Source: MnTg04 sp036443455 (lineage in GTDB: Bacteria; Pseudomonadota; Gammaproteobacteria; Steroidobacterales; MnTg04). From it: a DNA stretch of 15,280 nt. Position 1 is the stretch's first letter; every line of letters starts with the position of its first letter. This document shows positions 1 through 6,941 of this stretch, in pieces. The DNA lies in contig JAZFYI010000072.1 of the NCBI GenBank assembly GCA_036443455.1, positions 1 through 15,280 on the forward strand, given 5' to 3'. A program made the position numbers and the translations under genes. The notes beneath the pieces were generated by a model. It saw only the letters and a program-made list of their open reading frames with translations, was not told the DNA's origin and did no database searches.

Positions 1-418
1 TGACTGTGTCCACCATTTGGCTAATGGTCTGGGCCTCCAGGTCACCGCCGTGGTCGGGGCAACGCGGAATACCGGCACGCGCATACAACAATCTCAAGTA
101 ATCGTAGATCTCTGTGACGGTGCCGACCGTGGAGCGCGGGTTGTGTGAAGTGGATTTCTGTTCGATGGAAATCGCCGGCGACAGACCTTCAATGTGGTCG
201 ACATCCGGCTTTTCCATCATAGACAGGAATTGCCTCGCATAGGTGGACAAAGACTCGACATAACGCCGCTGACCCTCTGCGTAGATCGTGTCGAACGCCA
301 GCGAAGACTTGCCCGAGCCGGACAAGCCAGTGAGCACGATCAACCTTTCCCGCGGCAGTTCCAGGTCCAGGTTTTTCAGATTGTGAGTACGGGCGCCCCG
401 GATGATGATCTTTTTCAT
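1..418 (-). CDS. uvrA: UvrA, excinuclease ABC subunit A (N-terminal fragment, continues past left edge)
   Basis: UvrA is the DNA-damage-recognising ABC ATPase of nucleotide excision repair; it forms a dimer and loads UvrB at lesions. Read on the minus strand from the ATG at 418-416, the first 139 codons are present and the frame stays open to the window edge. The protein begins MKKIIIRGARTHNLKNLDLE, the classic UvrA start. It has Walker A GLSGSGKSS at residues 31-39, then the family-typical LAFDTIYAEGQRRYVESLS (40-58) and EQKSTSHNPRSTVGTVTEIYDYLR region. The zinc-finger modules, signature motifs and second ATPase domain lie outside the window. The start codon is preceded by a weak Shine-Dalgarno (AGCGGA). 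The gene is divergent from the MFS transporter gene; a candidate promoter lies at 448-477. I saw no convincing LexA box, although uvrA is SOS-induced in many gammaproteobacteria. Confidence 0.97.
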   Translation of the reverse strand, partial: MKKIIIRGARTHNLKNLDLELPRERLIVLTGLSGSGKSSLAFDTIYAEGQRRYVESLSTYARQFLSMMEKPDVDHIEGLSPAISIEQKSTSHNPRSTVGTVTEIYDYLRLLYARAGIPRCPDHGGDLEAQTISQMVDTV

Positions 419-443
419 AGTCCGCTGTAATGACGAGTCAACC

Positions 444-477
444 TGCTAATATACGCCGCTTTGGATTCGCGGGGCAA
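444..477. promoter_or_regulatory. Candidate bidirectional promoter with one shared -10 region (uvrA / MFS)
   Basis: The interval between the uvrA start (418) and the preferred MFS start (490) is about 70 bp. On the plus strand TGCTAATAT at 444-452 fits an extended -10 (TGn plus TAATAT at 447-452), which would start transcription near 459. On the minus strand TATATT (453-448) is an 18-bp spacer away from TTGCCC (477-472), a plausible -10/-35 pair that would start a uvrA transcript near 441. The two -10 boxes overlap because the core TAATATA is nearly self-complementary. This is motif reading only; no start site is known. Confidence 0.45.
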
Positions 478-483
478 AGGGAG
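476..483 (+). promoter_or_regulatory. Ribosome binding site deciding the TTG start of the MFS gene
   Basis: AAAGGGAG contains GGAG and is followed by six bases and then TTG at 490-492. The upstream in-frame ATG at 430 has no comparable purine-rich site. This is the main argument for the shorter MFS protein. Confidence 0.55.
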
Positions 484-489
484 CGGCTC

Positions 490-1704
490 TTGACGGACAG
501 CGCACAAGCCAATGGCCTGAATTCACTTGAACGGCGGGTAACCGCGGTCCTGGCTGGCGTCTATGGCGTGCGCATGCTTGGCCTGTTTTTGCTGTTGCCA
601 GTGCTGGCCCTGTACGCGGCTGATTTGCCGGGTGCGACGCCCCTGCTGATTGGTTTGGCGGTCGGCGTTTATGGCATCACCCAGGCCACGCTGCAGGTTC
701 CGTTCGGCATCCTTTCGGACCGGATCGGACGTAAGCCGGTGATCCTTTTCGGCCTGCTGATTTTTATCGCCGGCAGCGTGATCGCCGCCCGCTCCGATAG
801 CATGGCCGTGCTGATCGCGGGCCGGGCGATACAAGGCGCCGGTGCGATATCGGCTGCGATTACCGCCTTGCTAGCCGATCACACACGCGCCGAATTTCGA
901 ACCCGCGCAATGGCGATCGTAGGAGTCACTATCGGCGTCTCCTTTATGGTGTCGCTGATGCTGGGGCCGGTACTCGCAAATATTTGGGGTGTAGCGGGCT
1001 TGTTCTGGCTGGCGGCGATACTCGGTGTTGCGGCGATGCTGCTGGTTGGCTTCGGGGTGACGGCGGCGCCGCGGCAGCTCGCCGGATCCGGGAACCTGGC
1101 GGCTGGTCTCGCCGATCGCAGGCTACGACTGCTTTATGGCGGAGTCTTTGTACTTCACCTGGCGTTGACCGGCCTGTTTGTTGCGTTGCCGCTGATGCTC
1201 AGGGAGGAGCTGGGATTTGCCGCCGATCAGCACTGGAAGTTATATCTGACATCGATGCTGTTGTCCTTGCTGGGAACCGTACCGATGATCATGCTTTCCG
1301 AGCGTCAGCGTCAGTCTGCCGGAGCCGGTGTGCTGACGGCAGCCGTGCTGCTGGTCGCCGGCGGCCAGCTTGTCCTGTACACGGGCCTGGGCGGGCTGAC
1401 CGGGATTGGCATCGGCCTGATCCTGTTTTTTGCCGGCTTCAATTTTCTCGAGGCCCGGATGCCGGCGCTGCTGTCGATACTGGCCGCGGCGGAATCCCGC
1501 GGCGCATCGCTGGGAATCTATGCCACCAGCCAGTTCCTAGGCGCGTTCGCGGGTGGCGTGCTGGCAGGGATCGTTATGAGCGACGGTGGAACCGGCATGG
1601 TTTACGCGACCGGGGCGGGCATGCTTGCGGCGTGGTGGCTGCTGGGAAAAATTATGAATATCCGGCTTTTCGAGCCCAATTCCGGGGTGCTAAAAAGCCG
1701 CTAA
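490..1704 (+). CDS. MFS transporter, 12-TM drug/solute efflux type
   Basis: This is an inner-membrane secondary transporter of the major facilitator superfamily, likely a proton-coupled exporter; the substrate cannot be read from sequence. MFS motif A is present as GILSDRIGRKP at residues 73-83 (start at 490), in the loop between helices 2 and 3. The rest is a series of hydrophobic segments consistent with 12 helices and a short cytoplasmic tail. I prefer the TTG start at 490: it has a good ribosome site (AAAGGGAG, 476-483) six bases upstream, it lies downstream of the candidate promoter, and it leaves LNSLERRVTAVLAG, which resembles the usual N-terminus of this family. The alternative ATG at 430 adds 20 residues, has no ribosome site and overlaps the promoter. 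The product is 404 aa. It resembles YajR-type transporters, but the C-terminal YAM domain of YajR is absent. An MFS gene between uvrA and ssb is a recurring gammaproteobacterial arrangement. Confidence 0.9.
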   Translation: MTDSAQANGLNSLERRVTAVLAGVYGVRMLGLFLLLPVLALYAADLPGATPLLIGLAVGVYGITQATLQVPFGILSDRIGRKPVILFGLLIFIAGSVIAARSDSMAVLIAGRAIQGAGAISAAITALLADHTRAEFRTRAMAIVGVTIGVSFMVSLMLGPVLANIWGVAGLFWLAAILGVAAMLLVGFGVTAAPRQLAGSGNLAAGLADRRLRLLYGGVFVLHLALTGLFVALPLMLREELGFAADQHWKLYLTSMLLSLLGTVPMIMLSERQRQSAGAGVLTAAVLLVAGGQLVLYTGLGGLTGIGIGLILFFAGFNFLEARMPALLSILAAAESRGASLGIYATSQFLGAFAGGVLAGIVMSDGGTGMVYATGAGMLAAWWLLGKIMNIRLFEPNSGVLKSR

Positions 1705-1734
1705 GCGCATACAATACGCAACCCGCACTTAGCG
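1699..1734 (+). promoter_or_regulatory. Candidate ssb promoter/operator: inverted repeat around a -10-like box
   Basis: CGCTAAG (1699-1705) and CTTAGCG (1728-1734) are perfect 7-bp inverted repeats separated by 22 bases. TACAAT (1710-1715), a good -10 match, lies between them. No convincing -35 is seen 16-18 bp upstream. The left arm overlaps the MFS stop codon, and ssb starts 28 bases after the right arm. The site could be an operator, a weak RNA hairpin or chance. It does not match the LexA consensus CTGT-N8-ACAG. Confidence 0.3.
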
Positions 1735-1762
1735 CACCCCACACAAAAACTACGGAGCAATC

Positions 1763-2188
1763 ATGGCCCGCGGAATCAACAAAGTAATACTGGTCGGAAA
1801 TCTTGGCTCGGACCCGGAAACCCGGGCGATGCCCAGCGGTGCCTACGTCACCAACATCAGTGTCGCGACCAGCGAATCCTGGAAAGACAAGCAGACCGGC
1901 GACCAAAAGGAGCGGACCGAGTGGCACAAGATCGTTTTCTTCGGACGGCTGGCCGAGATTGCATCCGAATATCTGCGCAAGGGCTCGCAGGTCTATGTCG
2001 AAGGAAGCCTGCGGACCAACAAATGGCAGGATAAGGAAGGACGTGACCGCTACACCACCGAGATCGTGGCCAGCGAAATGCAAATGCTCGGTAGCCGTTC
2101 GGGTGCAGGCGCACCGGCGCAGGCCGCCAGCGGTGGCGGTGCTCCGGCACCGGCCAACGAACAGTTCGACGACGATATTCCTTTTTAG
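1763..2188 (+). CDS. ssb: SSB, single-stranded DNA-binding protein
   Basis: SSB is a homotetramer that coats single-stranded DNA in replication, recombination and repair and recruits partner proteins through its C-terminal tip. The 141-aa product has an OB-fold over residues 1-105, a short Gly/Ala/Pro-rich linker (about 110-130) and the acidic tip DDDIPF that docks partners. The DNA-stacking aromatics W40, W54, F60 and W88 are all present, at the positions known from E. coli SSB. GGAG lies five bases before the ATG, so the start is secure. The linker is short compared with the roughly 178-aa E. coli protein. The gene lies 58 bp after the MFS gene and is followed by an intrinsic terminator. 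Proximity to uvrA is common because both genes act in DNA repair. Confidence 0.98.
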   Translation: MARGINKVILVGNLGSDPETRAMPSGAYVTNISVATSESWKDKQTGDQKERTEWHKIVFFGRLAEIASEYLRKGSQVYVEGSLRTNKWQDKEGRDRYTTEIVASEMQMLGSRSGAGAPAQAASGGGAPAPANEQFDDDIPF

Positions 2189-2236
2189 CAGGTTCCAGGG
2201 CCGTACCGGTGGGGCGGTCGCAAAATATAAGAACTG

Positions 2237-2268
2237 ATCGGCGCACAGTGGGTGCGCCGATTGTTTTT
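2237..2268 (+). terminator. Intrinsic terminator after ssb
   Basis: A perfect 10-bp GC-rich stem (ATCGGCGCAC at 2237-2246 pairing with GTGCGCCGAT at 2252-2261) has a five-base AGTGG loop and is followed by TGTTTTT (2262-2268). It lies 49 bp after the ssb stop and 38 bp before the Sat/APS kinase start, so it separates the two transcription units. Confidence 0.9.
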
Positions 2269-2306
2269 CCCACGCCCATTTTTTGAGATCAAAATTGAGT
2301 TACGAC

Positions 2307-4019
2307 ATGTCAAAATTAATCGCTCCGCACGGCGGGGAACTGAAAAATCTTTACCTGCCTGAGGGGCAGCGCGAGAGTGCGCAGCAAAAAGCGCACGAAC
2401 TGAAATCCTGGGACTTGAGCGCCAGGCAATTGTGCGATATCGAGCTGCTGTTGTGTGGCGCGTTTTCCCCGCTGGAAGGATTTTTAAACCGGGCCGATTA
2501 CGACTCTGTGCTGAAAAAAATGCGCCTGGCCGACGGAACGTTGTGGCCGATTCCAGTAACGCTGGATGTCAGCGACCAGTTCGCCGGCGACTTGAAAACC
2601 GGTGATGAGATCGCCCTGCGCGACCACGAAGGCGTGCTGATCGCCACGATGGCGATAGAAGATATCTGGAAGGCAGACAAAAAGGCGGAGGCCAAAAAGG
2701 TCTTTGGCACGACGGACGAGAAACACCCGGCGGTCCATTACATCAATCATATTGCGCACCCGGTTTATCTGGGCGGTCGCCTGGTCGGCGTCGAAACTCC
2801 GGAGCATTATGATTTCAAACATCTCAGGGAAACACCCACAGAACTGCGCCAGCGATTCGAAAAAATGGGCTGGCGCAAAATCGTCGCGTTCCAAACGCGG
2901 AATCCGATGCACCGGGCCCACCAGGAGTTGACTTTTCGCGCGGCGCGCGATGTCGAAGCCAATCTGCTGATCCACCCGGTAGTTGGCATGACCAAGCCCG
3001 GCGATATCGATCATTTCACCCGGGTCCGCTGTTACGAACACATACTCGATCAATACCCGGAGCAGACCACGGCGCTGAGCCTGTTGCCGCTGGCGATGCG
3101 TATGGGTGGTCCGCGAGAAGCCGTATGGCACGCGCTGATTCGGAAAAATTTCGGTTGCACGCATCTTATTGTGGGTCGCGACCATGCCGGCCCCGGTAAC
3201 GATTCGAATGACGAGCCTTTTTACGGTCCTTACGATGCGCAGGATCTGATCGAGCAATATGCCGGCGAAATCGGCATCGAAATGGTGCCGTTCAAGATGA
3301 TGGTCTATGTCCAGGAAAAGGCCCAGTACATACCGGCCGATGAGACGACCGACGAACAAACGGTGCTGAACATTTCCGGCACCGAGTTTCGCCGGCGGTT
3401 GCAGGAAGGTCTGGAAATTCCTGACTGGTTCTCCTATGGCGATGTCGTGGATGAGTTGCGAAAGACCCATCCGCCTCGCCACAAGCAAGGGATGGCGGTG
3501 TTTTTTACCGGTCTGTCGGGCTCCGGGAAGTCAACGATAGCCAACGCGCTGATGACCAAGCTGATGGAGATGGGTGGCCGCCCGGTCACGCTATTGGACG
3601 GCGACATCGTCAGGAAAAACCTGTCGAGCGAGCTGGGTTTCTCGCGCGAGCACCGCGATCTGAACATTCTTCGCATTGGCTTCGTCGCCAGCGAGATCGT
3701 CAAGAACGGCGGCATCGCAATCTGTGCGCCGATCGCGCCTTATTCGGCTACGCGCCGTAAGGTCAGGGAGTCGATCGAACAATACGGTGGCTTTATCGAG
3801 GTGTACGTTTCGACGCCGCTGGAAGTCTGCGAGCAACGCGACCGGAAAGGACTCTATGCGAAGGCACGGGCAGGCATTATCAAGGAATTCACGGGTATTT
3901 CGGATCCATATGAAGAACCCAAGACTCCGGAGGTCGACATCGACACCGAGAATATTTCACCGGACAACGCCGCGCACCAGATTCTGATCAAGCTGGAAAA
4001 CCTCGGCTTCATCCGATAA
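2307..4019 (+). CDS. sat/cysC: Bifunctional ATP sulfurylase / APS kinase (sulfate to PAPS)
   Basis: This single 570-aa cytoplasmic enzyme should adenylylate sulfate to APS and then phosphorylate APS to PAPS, for sulfate assimilation or sulfation. The N-terminal half is a Sat-type (not CysDN-type) ATP sulfurylase: a PUA-like domain at about 1-165, then the catalytic domain with QTRNPMHRAH (196-205, including the HxxH nucleotide motif) and GRDHAGPG (290-297). The C-terminal half, from about 390, is an APS kinase with P-loop GLSGSGKST (402-410), then DGDIVRKNL, LGFSREHRDLN and KGLYAKARAG. The kinase looks catalytically intact, unlike the regulatory kinase-like domain of fungal ATP sulfurylases. 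The domain order is that of the Aquifex-type fusion and the reverse of animal PAPS synthetase. I chose the ATG at 2307 (MSKLIAPHGGEL) with GAG seven bases upstream; a TTG at 2283 in the terminator tail is less likely. No other cys gene is adjacent. Confidence 0.96.
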   Translation: MSKLIAPHGGELKNLYLPEGQRESAQQKAHELKSWDLSARQLCDIELLLCGAFSPLEGFLNRADYDSVLKKMRLADGTLWPIPVTLDVSDQFAGDLKTGDEIALRDHEGVLIATMAIEDIWKADKKAEAKKVFGTTDEKHPAVHYINHIAHPVYLGGRLVGVETPEHYDFKHLRETPTELRQRFEKMGWRKIVAFQTRNPMHRAHQELTFRAARDVEANLLIHPVVGMTKPGDIDHFTRVRCYEHILDQYPEQTTALSLLPLAMRMGGPREAVWHALIRKNFGCTHLIVGRDHAGPGNDSNDEPFYGPYDAQDLIEQYAGEIGIEMVPFKMMVYVQEKAQYIPADETTDEQTVLNISGTEFRRRLQEGLEIPDWFSYGDVVDELRKTHPPRHKQGMAVFFTGLSGSGKSTIANALMTKLMEMGGRPVTLLDGDIVRKNLSSELGFSREHRDLNILRIGFVASEIVKNGGIAICAPIAPYSATRRKVRESIEQYGGFIEVYVSTPLEVCEQRDRKGLYAKARAGIIKEFTGISDPYEEPKTPEVDIDTENISPDNAAHQILIKLENLGFIR

Positions 4020-4024
4020 CGGCG

Positions 4025-4075
4025 CTTTAATTATTACTCTGGAAAAATACAAGGAAAAATAGTAACTTACGTCTT
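4025..4075 (+). promoter_or_regulatory. AT-rich leader upstream of miaB, probable promoter region
   Basis: This stretch between the Sat/APS kinase gene and miaB is strikingly A/T-rich for the window, with TTTAATTATTA, GAAAAATACAA and GAAAAATAGTAA. It is the natural place for the promoter of the miaB-leuS run, but no clear -35/-10 pair could be fixed by eye. Confidence 0.3.
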
Positions 4076-4081
4076 TTAACA

Positions 4082-4101
4082 GGCCAGCTTGGCCGGTCTT
4101 T
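4082..4101 (+). terminator. Weak hairpin with short T-rich tail before miaB
   Basis: GGCCA (4082-4086) pairs with TGGCC (4090-4094) around a three-base loop and is followed by GGTCTTT. It could be a weak terminator for the upstream sulfate gene or a leader hairpin of miaB, whose start is nine bases beyond. The stem is short and the T tract poor. Confidence 0.25.
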
Positions 4102-4110
4102 GTCAACACT

Positions 4111-5451
4111 ATGCCGGGAAAACTCTATATCAAGACTTTTGGATGCCAGATGAATGAGTACGACTCCGATAAAATGGCGGATGTACTCAGGGAGTCGCAC
4201 GGCCTGGAATTGACTCGCGACCCGGAGCAAGCTGACATCCTGCTGCTCAATACCTGTTCGATTCGCGAAAAGGCCCAGGAAAAGGTGTTTTCGCAACTGG
4301 GCCGCTGGAAGCACTGGAAAAAAGACAAGCCCGGGCTGGTCATCGGCGTCGGCGGTTGCGTGGCTTCACAGGAAGGGGAGGCGATCCGCCGGCGCGCCCC
4401 TTATGTCGACCTGGTTTTTGGTCCACAGACCTTGCATCGTCTGCCGGCGATGATCGACAAACTGCGCAGCAGCGGCGAAGGCCAGGTCGATATCAGTTTC
4501 CCGGAGATCGAGAAATTCGATGCCCTGCCGCAGCCGCGGGCCGACGGGGCAACGGCATTCGTCTCGGTGATGGAAGGTTGCAGCAAGTATTGCACCTTTT
4601 GCGTCGTGCCTTACACCCGCGGCGAGGAAGTCAGCCGCCCGTTCGATGACGTCATCGCCGAGGTCGTGCAGCTTGCCGGGCAGGGTGTGCGGGATATCAA
4701 CTTGCTCGGCCAGAACGTCAACGCCTATCGCGGCCCGATGAACGATGGTACCGAGGCGGATCTGGCAACCGTGATTCATTTTGTCGCGGCGATCCGCGGC
4801 ATCGAGCGCATCCGCTTTACGACTTCACACCCGGTGGAGTTTAGCGACAGCCTGATCGAAGCCTATGCCGAGATTCCCAAGCTGGTCAATTTCCTGCACC
4901 TGCCGGTGCAAAGCGGCTCGGATCGCATCCTCGCCCTGATGAAGCGCGGTCACACGACGCTGGAATACAAACAGAAAATCAGGCGCTTGCGCAAGATACG
5001 GCCGGATATTTCGATTTCATCGGATTTTATCGTCGGCTTTCCCGGCGAGACCGAGCAGGATTTTGCCGCCACCATGCAACTGATCGCCGATATCGGTTTC
5101 GACCAGTCCTTCAGTTTTATTTACTCGGCGAGACCCGGCACGCCGGCCGCCTCATTTGCCGATACCTGCAGCGCCGAAGAAAAGCAGCGGCGCCTGGTTA
5201 TGCTCCAGCAGCGAATCAACCGGCAGGCGCAGGCAATCAGCCGCGCGATGGTGGGTACGGTGCAGCGCGTGCTGGTCGAAAAGCCATCGCCAAAGAACCC
5301 CCGCCAGCTGTCCGGTCGCACGGAGAACAATCGCTGGGTGAATTTCGATGGCGACCCGTCGCTGATCAACCAGTTCGCCGATATACGCATCACCGAGGCG
5401 CTGCCGAATTCCCTGCGCGGGCGCCTCGAAATAGAGCGCCGCGTTGCCTGA
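4111..5451 (+). CDS. miaB: MiaB, tRNA-2-methylthio-N6-dimethylallyladenosine synthase
   Basis: MiaB is a radical-SAM methylthiotransferase that adds a methylthio group to i6A37 of tRNAs reading UNN codons, using two [4Fe-4S] clusters. The 446-aa product starts MPGKLYIKTFGCQMNEYDSDKM, the standard MiaB N-terminus. The three auxiliary-cluster cysteines are C12 (FGCQMN), C49 (NTCSIR) and C83 (GGCVAS). The radical-SAM triad is C157, C161 and C164 in GCSKYCTFC. The C-terminal part, from about 375, is the TRAM RNA-binding domain. The length is normal for the family. No strong Shine-Dalgarno precedes the ATG at 4111, but the start is fixed by similarity. The stop codon directly abuts the next start (TGAATG), so ybeZ translation is likely coupled. 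It is the first gene of the miaB-ybeZ-ybeY-corC-lnt-leuS run. Confidence 0.98.
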   Translation: MPGKLYIKTFGCQMNEYDSDKMADVLRESHGLELTRDPEQADILLLNTCSIREKAQEKVFSQLGRWKHWKKDKPGLVIGVGGCVASQEGEAIRRRAPYVDLVFGPQTLHRLPAMIDKLRSSGEGQVDISFPEIEKFDALPQPRADGATAFVSVMEGCSKYCTFCVVPYTRGEEVSRPFDDVIAEVVQLAGQGVRDINLLGQNVNAYRGPMNDGTEADLATVIHFVAAIRGIERIRFTTSHPVEFSDSLIEAYAEIPKLVNFLHLPVQSGSDRILALMKRGHTTLEYKQKIRRLRKIRPDISISSDFIVGFPGETEQDFAATMQLIADIGFDQSFSFIYSARPGTPAASFADTCSAEEKQRRLVMLQQRINRQAQAISRAMVGTVQRVLVEKPSPKNPRQLSGRTENNRWVNFDGDPSLINQFADIRITEALPNSLRGRLEIERRVA

Positions 5452-6408
5452 ATGAGCGAGCAATTGCTTGAACTGACACTGGAACCCGCCGACAACCAGC
5501 GGCTGGCCCGGCTGTGTGGTCAGTTCGACGAGCACCTGAAGCTGATCGAGAAGCATTTCGGCGTGGATGTCAGCGCCAGGGGAAACCACTTCAACATCGC
5601 CGGCGATCCGCAGAATATTGCGACCGCTGGTACGGTTTTGACGCAACTGTACAAACAGGCGGGCGATGAGGACCTGGATCCCGAAAGTGTCCACATGGCG
5701 CTGCGCGAAGCCGGCATGACGCCGGTAGACGAAAACAGCACCATCAACGGGGAAGTGCGCACGCGCCGTAAAGTGATTCGTTGCCGCGGCCGCAACCAGC
5801 TCGCCTACCTGCACAACATGCGCAACAGCGACCTGACTTTCGGTATCGGGCCGGCCGGTACGGGCAAGACCTACCTGGCGGTGGCGCGCGCGGTCGAAGC
5901 GCTGGAGCAGGAAGAGGTTCGCCGCATCATCCTGGTCCGGCCGGCGGTGGAAGCGGGCGAGCGACTCGGGTTCCTGCCCGGCGACCTGATGCAGAAGATC
6001 GATCCCTACCTGCGGCCGATGTACGACGCGCTGTACGAAATGCTGGGTTTTGAGCGGGTCGCTCGACTCGTGGAAAAAAGTATTATCGAAGTGGCGCCAC
6101 TGGCGTTTATGCGCGGGCGATCGCTGAGCGAGAGTTTTGTGATCCTCGACGAAGCACAGAATACCAGCGCCGAGCAAATGAAAATGTTTCTGACCCGCAT
6201 CGGTTTCGGTTCGCGTGCGGTCGTGACTGGCGATATCACCCAGACCGATTTGCCGCACGGACAGGAATCGGGACTCAACCAGGTCGTGCATATCCTGTCA
6301 AAGGTCAAGCGGGTCAGCTTCTCTCGCTTCGACGCGCAGGATGTGGTTCGCCATCCGCTGGTGCAAGTCATCGTCGAGGCCTATGCGAAACACGATGAAA
6401 AAGACTGA
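5452..6408 (+). CDS. ybeZ: PhoH-family ATPase YbeZ
   Basis: YbeZ is a cytoplasmic PhoH-like P-loop ATPase, thought to act with the endoribonuclease YbeY in rRNA maturation and RNA quality control; its exact reaction is unsettled. The 318-aa protein has an N-terminal region of about 110 residues resembling the family's KH-like segment. Walker A is GPAGTGKT (133-140), followed by TYLAVARAVEAL, then VRPAVEAGERLGFLPGD and Walker B FVILDEAQN with D233 and E234. Later conserved blocks are TGDITQTDLP and a C-terminal VRHPLVQ. All core motifs are intact. The start ATG immediately follows the miaB stop codon with no intervening base. The 3' end overlaps ybeY by 14 bases, matching the known functional pairing of the two proteins. 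Confidence 0.96.
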   Translation: MSEQLLELTLEPADNQRLARLCGQFDEHLKLIEKHFGVDVSARGNHFNIAGDPQNIATAGTVLTQLYKQAGDEDLDPESVHMALREAGMTPVDENSTINGEVRTRRKVIRCRGRNQLAYLHNMRNSDLTFGIGPAGTGKTYLAVARAVEALEQEEVRRIILVRPAVEAGERLGFLPGDLMQKIDPYLRPMYDALYEMLGFERVARLVEKSIIEVAPLAFMRGRSLSESFVILDEAQNTSAEQMKMFLTRIGFGSRAVVTGDITQTDLPHGQESGLNQVVHILSKVKRVSFSRFDAQDVVRHPLVQVIVEAYAKHDEKD

Positions 6409-6886
6409 GGCCGTGTCACGGCCGGCTGTCGAGCTTGCGGTGCAGGTGCTTTGTGATTCGGCGACGGTGCCGGGCGAAGCACAGTTGCACGCCTGGGTCA
6501 GCGCCGCCTTGCAGGGTCGCCGCGGGGATTATGAAATTACGCTACGTATCGTCGGTGAACCGGAAAGCCAGGCCGCCAACAAGAAATACCGCTGTCAGGA
6601 CCGGCCGACCAACGTGTTGTCGTTCCCGGCCGATCTGCCGGCCGGGGTTGACCACCCGTTACTCGGCGACCTGCTGATCTGCGCACCGTTGCTCGAGCGC
6701 GAGGCGGCGGCGCAAGGCAAGGACTCGCAGGCGCACTGGGCCCACCTGGTCATCCATGGCGTATTGCATTTGCTGGGCCACGATCATCGGCAGGCGGACG
6801 AGGCAGCCAAAATGGAGGCCCTGGAAACCGCCATCCTGGCATCGATCGGTTACCCGGATCCTTATGGGCATACCGGCGAATGCTAG
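6395..6886 (+). CDS. ybeY: YbeY, endoribonuclease / rRNA maturation factor
   Basis: YbeY is a small zinc-dependent single-strand endoribonuclease needed for 16S rRNA 3'-end maturation and 70S ribosome quality control. The 163-aa product ends with the diagnostic motif HGVLHLLGHDH, giving zinc ligands H121, H125 and H131. The upstream block YRCQDRPTNVLSFPAD is also typical. I chose the ATG at 6395 (MKKTEAVSRPAVEL), which overlaps the end of ybeZ by 14 bases. An in-frame ATG at 6383 and a GTG at 6413 are alternatives, and none has an ideally spaced ribosome site. Overlap with ybeZ suggests translational coupling. A 55-bp gap follows before corC. Confidence 0.96.
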   Translation: MKKTEAVSRPAVELAVQVLCDSATVPGEAQLHAWVSAALQGRRGDYEITLRIVGEPESQAANKKYRCQDRPTNVLSFPADLPAGVDHPLLGDLLICAPLLEREAAAQGKDSQAHWAHLVIHGVLHLLGHDHRQADEAAKMEALETAILASIGYPDPYGHTGEC

Positions 6887-6941
6887 CCTGCGCGGCTTTT
6901 CCATGCTTAGCCAGGGCCGATTACAGGTGGTAGACTGAGCC

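Noticed and set aside
194..430. 78-aa plus-strand open frame left of the MFS gene
   Set aside because: It is antisense to the Walker A region of uvrA.
419..489. LexA/SOS box between uvrA and the MFS gene
   Set aside because: A CTGT-N8-ACAG pattern was looked for and not found; isolated CTGT and ACAG words are not correctly spaced.
5152..6291. 379-aa minus-strand open frame opposite miaB/ybeZ
   Set aside because: It is antisense to the TRAM domain and the PhoH P-loop region; its His/Gln/Arg-rich composition is typical of shadow frames.
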